In this document: positions 25,570 to 35,278 of the stretch, piece after piece
Position numbering within the stretch: position 1 is the first letter of the stretch
Layout of the letters: every line of letters starts with the position of its first letter
NCBI GenBank assembly: GCA_009787625.1
Contig: WQSX01000003.1
Location: 33,046-97,045, forward strand
DNA: 64,000 bases
From: Oscillospiraceae bacterium
Lineage (GTDB): Bacteria; Bacillota; Clostridia; Oscillospirales; Oscillospiraceae
Direction: 5' to 3'
Notes under the pieces: model-generated
Seen by the model: the letters and a program-made list of their open reading frames with translations, nothing else
What the model was told of the DNA's origin: nothing
Databases searched by the model: none
Made by a program: the position numbers and the translations under genes

Positions 25570-26424
25570 ATGTTCAAAAGTTTATCAGAAGGTTTCAAAT
25601 TATACAATGGCGTGGAGTCTCCATGCATCGGGTTTGGCACATTTCAAATGCCAAACACAGCAGTTTGCGAAACGGCTGTAGCAGAGGCGATAAAAGCAGG
25701 ATACCGTCACATTGATACTGCTGCAATTTACGGTAATGAAGAAACGTGCGGCTCAGGCATAAAAAAGAGCGGCGTAAAACGTGAAGAACTCTTTATCACC
25801 ACTAAGCTGTGGAATGACGTTCGCGGCTATGACGAAACAATCGCTGCGTTCGATGAATCGCTTGAAAAGCTCGGTCTTGATTACCTCGACCTCTATCTTG
25901 TACATTGGCCAAATCCGTTAAAACACCGCGCCAACTGGAAAGCAGCTAACGCTGAATCTTGGCGTGCGATTGAAAAGCTCTATGCAGATAAGCGTGTACG
26001 TGCCATCGGTGTTTCAAACTTCATGCTTCACCACATGGACGCTCTTTTAGAAACTGCAAAAGTCGTTCCTATGGCTAATCAAATCATGCTTCACCCCGGT
26101 GCTATGCAAGATGATGTCGTTAAGCAATGCGAAGGCAAAAACATTTTGATTCAAGCATACAGCCCCATTGGACAAGGTTCCATGTATGAATGTGTACCCG
26201 TAATTGAAATGGCAAAGAGATACAACAAAACAGTTGCCCAGCTCTGCATCCGTTTCAGCTTACAAAAGGGCTGGCAACCTCTGCCCAAAACTCAAACGAT
26301 ATCACGCATAGCAGAAAATGCAAATGTGTTCGACTTTGAAATTTCCGATGCAGATATGTCTGCACTTTCCGCAATGAACGATTTTGCAGGTTCAATCCAA
26401 AATCCTGACACAGCAGGCTTTTAG
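25570..26424 (+). CDS. Aldo/keto reductase
   Basis: A 284-residue NADPH-dependent AKR (AKR5-like) that reduces aldehydes or keto-sugars. The catalytic tetrad is visible: Asp and Tyr in RHIDTAAIYGNE, Lys in FITTKLW and His in YLVHWPNP. The NADP-binding tail LPKTQTISRIAENANVFDF is complete. AGAAGG precedes the ATG. It is monocistronic and ends at a strong bidirectional terminator. Physiological substrate unknown; the setting suggests a sugar-derived carbonyl. Confidence 0.9.
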   Translation: MFKSLSEGFKLYNGVESPCIGFGTFQMPNTAVCETAVAEAIKAGYRHIDTAAIYGNEETCGSGIKKSGVKREELFITTKLWNDVRGYDETIAAFDESLEKLGLDYLDLYLVHWPNPLKHRANWKAANAESWRAIEKLYADKRVRAIGVSNFMLHHMDALLETAKVVPMANQIMLHPGAMQDDVVKQCEGKNILIQAYSPIGQGSMYECVPVIEMAKRYNKTVAQLCIRFSLQKGWQPLPKTQTISRIAENANVFDFEISDADMSALSAMNDFAGSIQNPDTAGF

Positions 26425-26469
26425 CGATTGATTATGTAGAACTACTCCCTTGAACTAGCCGAACTGCAT

Positions 26470-26532
26470 AATAGCTAAAATGCACATCAAAGGTAAGACA
26501 TTCTGTCGAATCTTTGATGTGCATTTGCTATT
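26470..26532. terminator. Bidirectional terminator with extended stem
   Basis: A perfect 15-bp stem (26478-26492 with 26512-26526) is extended by outer arms AATAGC and GCTATT. It separates the convergent aldo/keto reductase and nitroreductase genes. Confidence 0.75.
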
Positions 26533-26548
26533 GATATGTAGCCACACT

Positions 26549-27073
26549 CTACCCCTGCATAACTCCATAAGAAACACGCTCTTCAAAGCTGAGCTTGTCA
26601 CGGCGTGAGCCTTCGCCGTCAGGCAGGCCTATTGGCAGCACTACGCGCAAGTGGTATCTGTCTGACGCTCCGAGCGCTGTGCGTGCGGCTTTTTGGGTTT
26701 CATCGCTGAAAAACGGGCTGTCGAGCCAAACTGAGACATAGCCCAGTGCTACTGCGGCGAGTAACATTTGCGTTGCTGCAGTGGAATAATCCTCCATCTC
26801 AAAGTTATATGGAGCTCTATGACCTTCGCTGTCTGTCAAAACGGCAATAGCAGACGGAGCTGTTTTTAGCCCTTCAGTGCCGACAATATCGGCGAGCTTT
26901 TGAACTTCGTCACGCTCTCTGAGTATAACAAGTTTCACGCATTGAGTATTATTCCCCGTCGGTGCGGCAAGCCCAGCTGTTGCAATCTGATTTAACGCAG
27001 ATTCAGGCACGCTATCCGGAAGAAACCGCTCCTTATGCGAATATCTTTGTTGAGCTGCTTCAAAAAAATTCAT
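26549..27073 (-). CDS. Nitroreductase-family flavoprotein
   Basis: A 174-residue FMN-dependent nitroreductase-fold protein. It begins with FFEAAQQRYSHKERF (FMN phosphate contacts), has TAGLAAPTGNNTQ and ends with LPIGLPDGE, the normal short form. It is the last gene of the long minus-strand run, 44 nt after the FucI-like isomerase. The natural substrate is unknown and a role in the sugar pathway is not evident. Confidence 0.85.
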   Translation of the reverse strand: MNFFEAAQQRYSHKERFLPDSVPESALNQIATAGLAAPTGNNTQCVKLVILRERDEVQKLADIVGTEGLKTAPSAIAVLTDSEGHRAPYNFEMEDYSTAATQMLLAAVALGYVSVWLDSPFFSDETQKAARTALGASDRYHLRVVLPIGLPDGEGSRRDKLSFEERVSYGVMQG

Positions 27074-27117
27074 TTTTTACATAACCCTTTCAAAATTGTT
27101 AGTATAACCCTGCTTCT

Positions 27118-28455
27118 CTACATGGTTACTACGTCGAAATCGAAGATGCGTGCCACTTGCTTTAGGACTGGGATTTGGTCGCCTGCTATGAGGAGCGCAT
27201 GGTGAGAGCTGAGTGCATCCATCACCTCATGCCCATTGTCTCCCAAATAGTGAATCAGTGCGCCGTTTCGGCAGTCTGAGCCGGGGTACTGCACATAGTC
27301 AACAATCTCACATGCTATCAGCGTTATTTTCTTCATGTCCGAGTGTAGTTTTGCCATGGTAATCGGTCCGGTTGCCATGCGGCAATCGACCATCAATGCA
27401 TCGTCACCCACTATTTCGAGCACTTTGGGTCTTAACACCCATCTGTCACAGAAACTCTGCGGTGCAAGCCCAAAGTAACCACAATGCACACCCAGTGCGT
27501 GATTGTCGGGGTTGTCAACGTCCGGAAAACTATCTATTTTTTCGTGTTTGAGTGCCGCCATGCCCATTAGAAACGGATAAATATTTGTCATCATAATGGG
27601 TTTTTGGAGTGCTGAGTAGAATAAAAACTTACTAATCAGTGACAATGTATCACCTTCGCACACCCAGAGCAACCCATCTTTCTCATAGAGCATGTTCCAT
27701 GCAAGGCAGGGGGTTGTGTCGCTGTGAAACGACTCGTTTAAGCAATTTGCCCCCACTCCCTCAACACCACCAATTTCGGCTATCACATCTTTGACGGCTA
27801 TGTAAACTTTCACCGCTCTGAGGTAGTTTTCCTCTGTGACTCCTTCCATTGGAATATCCCAAGCCGCACTTACTTCTCGGGCTTTTTCATCGCTAATCTG
27901 CTTTGCGCTTACTCCGAGTTCTTTGTAGCTCTTATAGAATATCCTTATGCCAAATGTTTTTTCAAGTGCCTCGGTACACTCGCTTTCCCACCAGTAAAAT
28001 CTTTTAAAAATCCCCGCTTGCATACCTTCGCCTGGGTCGTCTTGGAACATCAGAAAGCGAACACCTTCCCGCATTTGCCTTTTGCTTGCTATTGCCCGCA
28101 GGATTGATTTTGCGAGCTCCACTGAATACGGTGAAAACACATTCAACCCTGCATCTCTGAGATAGGTGACTATCTCCCAGTCCCACATCTCCACTGTGCC
28201 AAACTCACTTGTGAGTATGATGACCGGCAAACTTATCTCTTTTAGATTCTCCGTTTGTGAGTATGCCTGCCCGACCAGTTGTGGGAACACCACGGCATCC
28301 GCCTCTTTTGGAAGGCTTTCGCCGATTGTTATTGGCGGAAGAAATGTTGCCACGTCACCGTACAGGTTTTCAAGGTTTTTGCACTGCGCCTCAAACGTTG
28401 TTTGTTCACGCTCATTTATGTTGTCAAAGCGTATTACAGCAATAGTTGCTTTCAT
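27118..28455 (-). CDS. L-fucose/L-arabinose isomerase-like protein
   Basis: A 445-residue protein that resembles the FucI/AraA fold family, which interconverts aldoses and ketoses with Mn2+. It has an N-terminal alpha/beta domain (DAVVFPQLVGQAY, PVIILTSEFGTVEMWDWE), a middle domain with VGANCLNESF and a C-terminal domain with GHEVMDALSSHHALLIAGD, the region that carries the conserved histidine of the family. GGAGG precedes the ATG. It is co-directional with SDR and Gfo/Idh/MocA genes, so it may act in their pathway. It is shorter than FucI (about 590) and closer to the uncharacterised FucI/AraA-like group; substrate unknown. Confidence 0.75.
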   Translation of the reverse strand: MKATIAVIRFDNINEREQTTFEAQCKNLENLYGDVATFLPPITIGESLPKEADAVVFPQLVGQAYSQTENLKEISLPVIILTSEFGTVEMWDWEIVTYLRDAGLNVFSPYSVELAKSILRAIASKRQMREGVRFLMFQDDPGEGMQAGIFKRFYWWESECTEALEKTFGIRIFYKSYKELGVSAKQISDEKAREVSAAWDIPMEGVTEENYLRAVKVYIAVKDVIAEIGGVEGVGANCLNESFHSDTTPCLAWNMLYEKDGLLWVCEGDTLSLISKFLFYSALQKPIMMTNIYPFLMGMAALKHEKIDSFPDVDNPDNHALGVHCGYFGLAPQSFCDRWVLRPKVLEIVGDDALMVDCRMATGPITMAKLHSDMKKITLIACEIVDYVQYPGSDCRNGALIHYLGDNGHEVMDALSSHHALLIAGDQIPVLKQVARIFDFDVVTM

Positions 28456-28486
28456 CTATTATCCTCCGATTGTTTTTACTGCGCCA

Positions 28487-29263
28487 CTATACACAAGTAA
28501 ACGCACCGTCCATGATTATGTCACTGCCGTTTGTGAACTTCGATGTGTCTCCGGCAAGCAGAATAACCATTGAAGCTAATTCTTCGGGAGTTCCCATTCT
28601 CTTGGTTGGTGTGAGTTTTAGCCACTCTTCAATCCAGTCTTTTCTCACATGTGCGGTGAGGTCTGTCATTATGTAGCCGGGGCTGATGCTGTTGACTCTG
28701 ATGTTATGCTCCGTAAGTTCAACTGCAAGGCTCTTGGTTAGGTGTATAACTCCCGCTTTTGATGCATTATAAGAAGCTTGCGGCTGAGGAACATTTACGA
28801 TTGTACCGGACATTGATGCTGTGTTTATTATGCTGCCGGGACGCTTAGCCGCTACTAGTTTCTTTGCAAATGCCTGTGCCACAAAGAACACGCCGTTTAA
28901 GTTTACGTTGATGACATTTAACCACTCGTCGGGAGTTACGTCAAGTGCTGATTTATGCAAAACAATTCCTGCATTGTTAAAGAGAACATCAAGTTTTCCA
29001 AAATCAGAAGCAATGTTGTCCATCACTTCATTTACTTGCGTTGGGTTTGTCACGTCACACGCGTAGGCTTTTGCTTTTACGCCGTGGGCTTTTTCAATTT
29101 CTTTTGCGGTTTCTTCAGCTACATCTAAAAGCATATCAACTATAGCAATTTCTGAACCAACTTTTGCCATCTCCATGGCTACAACTTTGCCAATACCTCT
29201 GGCACCGCCTGTTACTACTGATGTTTTTCCCTCCAGCGAGAACATGCATTTCTTTTCGCTCAT
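28487..29263 (-). CDS. Short-chain dehydrogenase/reductase, polyol-dehydrogenase-like
   Basis: A 258-residue classical SDR with the cofactor motif TGGARGIGK, NNAG near residue 90, the catalytic Ser in TASMSG, YNASKAG (Tyr and Lys) and SPGYIMTDL. It resembles D-arabinitol and sorbitol 2-dehydrogenases. GGAGG lies 8 nt before the ATG. It sits between Gfo/Idh/MocA and the FucI-like isomerase, fitting oxidation of a polyol or a ketose. Substrate not deducible. Confidence 0.88.
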   Translation of the reverse strand: MSEKKCMFSLEGKTSVVTGGARGIGKVVAMEMAKVGSEIAIVDMLLDVAEETAKEIEKAHGVKAKAYACDVTNPTQVNEVMDNIASDFGKLDVLFNNAGIVLHKSALDVTPDEWLNVINVNLNGVFFVAQAFAKKLVAAKRPGSIINTASMSGTIVNVPQPQASYNASKAGVIHLTKSLAVELTEHNIRVNSISPGYIMTDLTAHVRKDWIEEWLKLTPTKRMGTPEELASMVILLAGDTSKFTNGSDIIMDGAFTCV

Positions 29264-29316
29264 TTAGATATTCCTCCATTTTTTATTAATAAATTTTACT
29301 TACGCTTAATTTTTAA

Positions 29317-30600
29317 TTAGAACTCTACGAGCTCTTTTATCTTCACAGGAATCTCGGCGGCAATGGACTTGTTTGCCGCAATTCCTGTCAAAATTGACAT
29401 TGCACCATCAATATGGGATGCCGCTCTCTGAAATTTATCCGGTCCGGGGTTTCCGAATATATCATCAAGCATAACGATGTCTCCGCCGCCGTGCCCGCCT
29501 GATTTAGTTTCAACATCTACCGAATATGGACTACCAAACATCGGCCACACCATTATTTCTTTGTCTTTTAATGCCCCTTCCTCCGCTTTGTCACCACCTG
29601 CGCTGAAGTAGGAGTTTTCCACTACTTTATATTCCAAGCGACCTTTTGAGCCGTTGAAGTTTACGACGAAGCCTTCCCAAGGCATATAGCTGTTGAGCGA
29701 ATATGTCAAGATGGCTTTTGAATTATACTTTACAATCACTCCGAGAGTATCTTCGATACTCACATCATCAGAGAAAACACTTCTGTCCCGTATATAGCCA
29801 CTGTCTGCCTCCGCATCCAGATAGAGACCTTTAAGCGTTTCATTTTTCTCCAAGTCGATTGCAAAATGGTCATCTTTTGCTTTTTCATTCCCGTGACTGC
29901 GGTAGTAAAAGTCCTGAACTTTCCTCTTCTCTGCATTATGCATTCCGTAGAAGTTTAGTTCCCCAAAAGCGAATACACTCTCAGGCTTTGCACCCAACCA
30001 AAAGTTTACCAAATCAAAATGGTGTGTAGACTTATGGACTAACAGTCCACCGCTGTTGTGCTTGTTTCTGTGCCAGCGTCTGTAGTAGTCTGCTCCATGG
30101 TTTGTATCTAAAAGCCACTCAAAATGCACCGAGAACACATCTCCTATCACACCGTCCATGAGAAGTTCGCGTATTTTTGTATTGTTTGGTGCATAGCGGT
30201 AATTGAAGGTCACTTTGATGTCTCTGCCGGTGAGCTTTTGTGTGTCAATGATTGCCTGTGCCTTTTTTTCATCTATGGTCATTGGCTTTTCTGTTATGAC
30301 ATCGCAGCCTTTCTCCATCGCTCGAATGATGTAATCGTGATGCGTCCTGTCAACAGATGTGACTATTATTACATCGGGTTTGGTTTCATCAATCATTTTG
30401 TCGAAATCGGTATAGCTATACATTGGAACAGGTCTTGCGCCTGTTTCAGTGGATATATAGTTATTTGCAAACTCCATTCTTTGTTTACTTAGATCGCAAA
30501 AAGCTACCATCTCTGCGGTATCTTTATAAGTTTTACAGACAGCTTCATAAAACATCATAGCTCTACTGCCCAGCCCTACTTGTGCGTATCGTTTTTTCAT
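29317..30600 (-). CDS. Gfo/Idh/MocA-family oxidoreductase
   Basis: A 427-residue NAD(P)-dependent sugar oxidoreductase. The Rossmann start (YAQVGLGSRAMMF), the family lysine motif ITEKPMTIDE and a long C-terminal beta-sheet domain (HFEWLLDTNHGADYYRRWHR, then GGLLVHKSTHHFDL) are visible. The His-rich KSTHHFDL motif carries the usual catalytic histidine. The ribosome site is weak. It follows the DUF4340 gene by 59 nt on the same strand. The family includes enzymes that make or use 3-keto sugars, a possibility here but not demonstrated. Confidence 0.87.
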   Translation of the reverse strand: MKKRYAQVGLGSRAMMFYEAVCKTYKDTAEMVAFCDLSKQRMEFANNYISTETGARPVPMYSYTDFDKMIDETKPDVIIVTSVDRTHHDYIIRAMEKGCDVITEKPMTIDEKKAQAIIDTQKLTGRDIKVTFNYRYAPNNTKIRELLMDGVIGDVFSVHFEWLLDTNHGADYYRRWHRNKHNSGGLLVHKSTHHFDLVNFWLGAKPESVFAFGELNFYGMHNAEKRKVQDFYYRSHGNEKAKDDHFAIDLEKNETLKGLYLDAEADSGYIRDRSVFSDDVSIEDTLGVIVKYNSKAILTYSLNSYMPWEGFVVNFNGSKGRLEYKVVENSYFSAGGDKAEEGALKDKEIMVWPMFGSPYSVDVETKSGGHGGGDIVMLDDIFGNPGPDKFQRAASHIDGAMSILTGIAANKSIAAEIPVKIKELVEF

Positions 30601-30659
30601 TGCTTTACTGTTCCGCCCTTTTTCAAGATTTTTGTTTATGTTCGCCGCTTGGCGGACCC

Positions 30660-32117
30660 TTATGACATCGGCAAATCCTCGCCGCGGTCCAGCATGTCGA
30701 ATCTGCTGAGCAAGACATCTTGCAGGGTCATTCGCGTTATGAAGAATCCCGTGCTTTCGCCGTTTTGCACTATGAGAAACTGCGATGGATTCAGTGCAAA
30801 AAGTTGTAGCATATCTGTCGTCCCATCAAGCATGTTAATGGTTATTGTGTAATTTGGCGGAACTGTGTGGTGTGGGACCGGCTCATCTGAACTGCCATCC
30901 TGTATGACTCTTAGGGCTCCGATGTAAAGTCTGCGAGCGTTCGCATCGCCTATCTCTACATCATCGAGAAATCCTGTCAAAGACTCATTTTCGAAATCAT
31001 GCTCAAGTCGCAGCATACGTGTTTCGCCTTCAAGGTCAAATGCAACACTGTCTACATAGTTGATATTGTGCAGCCAAACCAGCCTGCCTCTGAGCATCAC
31101 GGGGTCAACACCCAAGAATAAATATTCACCAACTTCATCTAGGAGAACTGCATCATAACCCTCTATCATCACATATGTTCCGGTTCCTTCCTCGTTGCGA
31201 TTCCCTATCAGGAGTGTTGTCTCCCAATCGTATGAGACGAGAGTGAGTCTACTGGGGTTATCAAGCCCATATTGCGATAAGTCTGCAGGGCGCACTTCAA
31301 CAACACTTGATGGCTCTATTTCTATAATATCTTCAAGAAATATGGTTTGAACCGTGTGGTCATTCGCATCTCCTGACGTAGGTTCAATCATTTGAAACAT
31401 GGCTGTACCAAGCGGCAGTGCGAGTTGCTCCTCAATTGTAAGCCTGTTCAGTTTTATCAAAGTATCCGGTCTTTCCAAAACAATGCGGTCAAAAACATGC
31501 ATGAGAGACTCCGCTCTGAATAAAATCTCGTCGGGGACAATGGTTATGTCGTACATGTCCTCAAGTGTGTTCATTAGCATTGCACTCTGGTGCGCATTTA
31601 AAATAACAACATCACGGCTGTTTTCACTACGTGCAAACCTCCCGGTGCCTGCCACTTGTGCCGCACCAAGCATAAAGCTCTCTGCTGAGCCATCTGCCTT
31701 TTCAACGTGCCATGTCAAAACAGGCTCTACAAGTCCAAAGTTTTGAAGTTCTTCGTCATCAGCATTTTCAGCTATGACAGGCACGTTTCTCAATGATATT
31801 GCGTTGCTCCATACTGACTGCATTAACGAACTGTTTCCGGAAAAAATCGGGTCTGCCGCATCGAGAAAAACAGAAAAAACATCGTCTTGCGTATCGTTAA
31901 TCAAACTATATGTTGCGCCTTCTTGCGGCACAAAAGTAACTCTTAAAACTTCATCGCGAGTAAGCCCTATCAAGTCAATCCGTGTGGTTTGCTCAACAGC
32001 CGGCAACTCCGGCTGAGCATCTTCCGGCTCTCCCTGCGGCAAAAACATGAGCATAGCTATGCCTGCCGATAACAATACAACTGCTATTATGGAAATTATG
32101 AGAGTTTTTCGTCGCAT
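30660..32117 (-). CDS. DUF4340 membrane-anchored protein of a Gld-type exporter locus
   Basis: A 485-residue protein with one N-terminal membrane helix (residues about 7-27) and a large outside region of repeated beta-rich units typical of DUF4340 (for example VRPADLSQYGLDNPSRLTL). Its start overlaps the stop of the GldG-like gene by one base (TAATG), with GGAGG upstream, so the two are translationally coupled. It is the fourth gene after the ATPase, ABC-2 permease and GldG-like genes. The set is found in many phyla beyond gliding bacteria and its cargo is unknown. Confidence 0.82.
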   Translation of the reverse strand: MRRKTLIISIIAVVLLSAGIAMLMFLPQGEPEDAQPELPAVEQTTRIDLIGLTRDEVLRVTFVPQEGATYSLINDTQDDVFSVFLDAADPIFSGNSSLMQSVWSNAISLRNVPVIAENADDEELQNFGLVEPVLTWHVEKADGSAESFMLGAAQVAGTGRFARSENSRDVVILNAHQSAMLMNTLEDMYDITIVPDEILFRAESLMHVFDRIVLERPDTLIKLNRLTIEEQLALPLGTAMFQMIEPTSGDANDHTVQTIFLEDIIEIEPSSVVEVRPADLSQYGLDNPSRLTLVSYDWETTLLIGNRNEEGTGTYVMIEGYDAVLLDEVGEYLFLGVDPVMLRGRLVWLHNINYVDSVAFDLEGETRMLRLEHDFENESLTGFLDDVEIGDANARRLYIGALRVIQDGSSDEPVPHHTVPPNYTITINMLDGTTDMLQLFALNPSQFLIVQNGESTGFFITRMTLQDVLLSRFDMLDRGEDLPMS

Positions 32118-33580
32118 TACTTATGCCTCCGTCTGCGCCACGTTACAATTCCTGCCACTATTATGAGAAGCGGCACGATTATGACCATTATTATCAGCAC
32201 ATTACGCGCCCCCGCGGCACTTACAACAAGGTTAGTTGGCGTCAAATCCCTTGCGGGTATGAATATGCGCTCACCAAATGGATTGAGATCGTTTGCTATG
32301 CCCGTAAGTAGTGTCGCATTGAAAAATGTACCGGAAAATGCTGATAGGAAGGGGTCGTCAAACATACCTGCGCCAACAACTATTAGGTTTGCCCAAACTT
32401 GATTGTTATCTGCGTCTCTCGTCAGGTGGCGAATATTGTAGGCGAGGGTGAACGGTCCTGATGGGTCTCCCGGCTCCCTTTCTATTGTGGTTGCCGTTCC
32501 ATCAAGTGGCTTGGCAAATGAGGACGTGGAAATGGTGCGTACCAATGGGAACATGTTTTGCATAACACCCTCTCCCATTACTGCTCTCAGCGGGCGCGCT
32601 CTATGCACACCCATTGGAATTGCTTCTCTTGTAAATGCAGCCGCATATTCCGTAAATGGAAGCGGTCCTTCTGAAACGTGTGCGCCTATGACTATTTCAC
32701 CGCCGGCTGTCATAAGAGCGTGGTCCTCGTCAAGTACAAGCATGTGGTCAACCGCAACACCCCACTCAGCTAAAAAGGTGTCCAGTATTGGCAGCTCAGG
32801 TGTGTTGAAGTCGTAGAGTATTAGAATATTACCACCAAGGGCGAAAAATTCTTCAAGCTTAATTATCTCCTCAGGAAGGAAGTCAAACTTTGGTGCAGCC
32901 GAAACTATGAGTACCGTGTCCTCGGGAATTTCATCAAGCGCAAGGTTTATCGAGGAACTCACAAAGCCGCCCCTTTCAAAAATCACCCTAATTTGCTCTG
33001 TTGCACTTTCGTTATGATTTTCAATGAAAACAACGCGTGCTATTCTCTCATTCAAAACATGTATGAGAGCACTAATGAACTCTTGGTCGACTGCAAGCCC
33101 TTGCTGTGTAAGGAGACTTGCCAGCGGAACTCTTGTCGCACGCCTTTCGCTGATGAATATTATGTCGTTGCGGGTCATTCCTTCGAGTTCGCTATGTGCT
33201 TCAACAAGTGTTGACAGAGAATTTCCATAATTTGGTCCGTCAAAGACATTGAGGTCGGGATTTACATATTGCACTCGGATGTTCCCGCCTGAAGATGCAG
33301 CGTAATTTGTGAGAATATCTGCAATCATTGATAGTCCTGTGCTCGCACGCCATGTTGACTCCTCAGCAAGTACAACAACATCTACAGTTTCATTCACTTC
33401 AGCCAAGAAGTCCACCGCTCTATCAGACAGAGTAAATATACCTGCCTCTGTGAGGTCAATCCTTAAGAAAAACCTATCTGTTAGCATACTTGCGAATATA
33501 TTTACAAGTATTATCAGTGCCAGAAAAACCAGTGTAATAATAATCGGCAACCCGCTTTTTTTCATTTTTTCTGCAGTCAT
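32117..33580 (-). CDS. GldG-like ABC-associated auxiliary protein
   Basis: A 487-residue protein with membrane helices at residues about 13-35 and 455-480 and a long extracytoplasmic domain between them (ABC_transp_aux/DUF4350 type). Landmarks are DRFFLRIDLTEAGIFTLSDRAVDFL after the first helix, ALIHVLNE and LILYDFNTPELP. The genes on both sides are the ABC-2 permease and DUF4340 proteins of the same set. GGAGG precedes the ATG. Its role in GldA/GldF-type complexes is unknown. Confidence 0.85.
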   Translation of the reverse strand: MTAEKMKKSGLPIIITLVFLALIILVNIFASMLTDRFFLRIDLTEAGIFTLSDRAVDFLAEVNETVDVVVLAEESTWRASTGLSMIADILTNYAASSGGNIRVQYVNPDLNVFDGPNYGNSLSTLVEAHSELEGMTRNDIIFISERRATRVPLASLLTQQGLAVDQEFISALIHVLNERIARVVFIENHNESATEQIRVIFERGGFVSSSINLALDEIPEDTVLIVSAAPKFDFLPEEIIKLEEFFALGGNILILYDFNTPELPILDTFLAEWGVAVDHMLVLDEDHALMTAGGEIVIGAHVSEGPLPFTEYAAAFTREAIPMGVHRARPLRAVMGEGVMQNMFPLVRTISTSSFAKPLDGTATTIEREPGDPSGPFTLAYNIRHLTRDADNNQVWANLIVVGAGMFDDPFLSAFSGTFFNATLLTGIANDLNPFGERIFIPARDLTPTNLVVSAAGARNVLIIMVIIVPLLIIVAGIVTWRRRRHK

Positions 33581-33589
33581 AACTTAACC

Positions 33590-34303
33590 TTACCTCCTTT
33601 TTTCAATAACCCGCGTTGTTAAAAACAGGAAGAAAGCGCACACAGAGATGAAAAAGACCATGGTGTCTAATGCCAATAGACCTCTGGTTATTTCTCCATA
33701 TCGTCCAAAAATTGAGATAAAAAGGAATATTTGCATCACAGCCTGCGGGAGTACACCACTCGCAAAAAAGAACATCGCCACTTGTTCGAGAATGAACAGA
33801 GCAACAAAAATTGCCAGCGAACCCACAGCCGCTATAACTTGATTTTCGGTCAGGGCTGAGACAAAAACGCCAATAGATATGTACGCTGCGCCTATACCGA
33901 TAATTCCGATATAGTTGCCAACAACTTCGTCTAGGTGGAACCCCCCGAAGATATTCAAAACAATCGGCCAAAGCACTGTGATAGCAAGCAAACAACCAAA
34001 TACCGCAAGCGATGAGAAGAACTTGCCTAACACAATCGATGTCGAAGTGACCGGTGCGGTCAATAGTAGTTGATCTGTTTTTTGTTTAAAATCTTCCGAA
34101 AAAACACGCATTGTGAGTATTGGGGTGACAAACATCATAATAAGAAGCATGAAGCTGAATATGCCTGATACAGATGTGGATGCGCTTAATATATTTGCAA
34201 GGAAAAAGTATAGGTTAAGCGCAAAAATGTACGAGGCGATATACACATATCCAATCGGTGAGGTGAAGTATGCACTAAAATCGCGTTTAAATATCGCTTG
34301 CAT
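33590..34303 (-). CDS. ABC-2-type permease (GldF-like)
   Basis: About 237 residues with six membrane segments and the typical start MQAIFKRDFSAYFTSPIGY. The ATG at 34303 is preferred to the one at 34312 because AGGAGG lies 9 nt before it and directly abuts the other. It overlaps the ATPase gene by 17 nt. Together they form an exporter half of the ABC-2 kind. Confidence 0.87.
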   Translation of the reverse strand: MQAIFKRDFSAYFTSPIGYVYIASYIFALNLYFFLANILSASTSVSGIFSFMLLIMMFVTPILTMRVFSEDFKQKTDQLLLTAPVTSTSIVLGKFFSSLAVFGCLLAITVLWPIVLNIFGGFHLDEVVGNYIGIIGIGAAYISIGVFVSALTENQVIAAVGSLAIFVALFILEQVAMFFFASGVLPQAVMQIFLFISIFGRYGEITRGLLALDTMVFFISVCAFFLFLTTRVIEKRR

Positions 34304-35246
34304 CGCTTTCATCCTCCTTTTCGGTCAATTGTAGGAATATGTCCTCTAGGGATTCATTTTGCGGACGTAGCATCAAAAGTGGAAATCCTGCCGTTGCCAA
34401 AGCACTGAACAGTGGCTTGCGAATATCCACTCCCTGCTCGTTTTCCAAAATAAAGTCTGTAGTTTCAGGCTCTATAATGCCCAAATTTTTCACCGAGCTG
34501 ACGCCTGCGACTTTTTTAAGTACTTTGCTCACATCATCTGCTTGCCCGGCTACTCTGGCTAACTGAGCTCGATTGCCCTTTAGTCCGGAACTTAAGCTTT
34601 CAGGGTTGTCGTCTGCGACTAACACTCCATCTGCTATAACCAAAACTCGCTCACAGACTGCTGATACTTCAGGCAGAATATGGGTTGAGAGGATTATTGT
34701 TCGCTGTTTGCCCATCTCTTTTATGACATTTCTTATCTCCACGATTTGCCGCGGATCCAGTCCAATAGTCGGCTCATCCAATATAAGCACATCGGGATCA
34801 CCCAACAGAGCTTGCGCAAAACCAACTCGTTGCTTATAGCCTTTTGACAGATGTCCTATTACTCGACCTCTGACATCACTGAGTCCAAGGCTTTCGCATA
34901 TATCGGATAAATGCTTTTTTCTATCATCTGCCACAACTGCCTTTAGGTCATATACGAAGTCGAGATATTCGTTTACTGTCATGGCATGGTAAAGAGGAGG
35001 CTGCTCAGGCAGATAACCAATGTGCCGTTTTGCCTCAATTGGAGATTTTTGCATGTCGACGCCTGCAATTTCGACATTTCCTTTATCTGCGGAGAGGTAG
35101 CCGGTTATGATGTTCATTGTTGTGGTTTTCCCTGCTCCGTTTGGTCCAAGGAAACCTACTATTTGCCCCTCGGGAACGGTGAAAGAGATGTCATTGACTC
35201 CGCGATTTTTTCCGTAGGTTTTCGTAAGATTGCTAACAGTTATCAA
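34287..35246 (-). CDS. ABC exporter ATPase (GldA-like)
   Basis: A 319-residue ATPase with Walker A GPNGAGKTTT near residue 35, signature LSKGYKQRVGFAQALLG, Walker B VLILDEPTIGLDP and the switch histidine in ILSTHILPE. The C-terminal extension after about residue 230 is typical of ABC-2 exporters. The start is TTG with GAGG upstream. It begins 32 nt after the cupin gene, so the exporter could be read from the LyxK-operon promoter. Confidence 0.88.
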   Translation of the reverse strand: MITVSNLTKTYGKNRGVNDISFTVPEGQIVGFLGPNGAGKTTTMNIITGYLSADKGNVEIAGVDMQKSPIEAKRHIGYLPEQPPLYHAMTVNEYLDFVYDLKAVVADDRKKHLSDICESLGLSDVRGRVIGHLSKGYKQRVGFAQALLGDPDVLILDEPTIGLDPRQIVEIRNVIKEMGKQRTIILSTHILPEVSAVCERVLVIADGVLVADDNPESLSSGLKGNRAQLARVAGQADDVSKVLKKVAGVSSVKNLGIIEPETTDFILENEQGVDIRKPLFSALATAGFPLLMLRPQNESLEDIFLQLTEKEDESDASDI

Positions 35247-35278
35247 TTGTCTTTCCTCTCTATCTGTGATTGGCGTTT

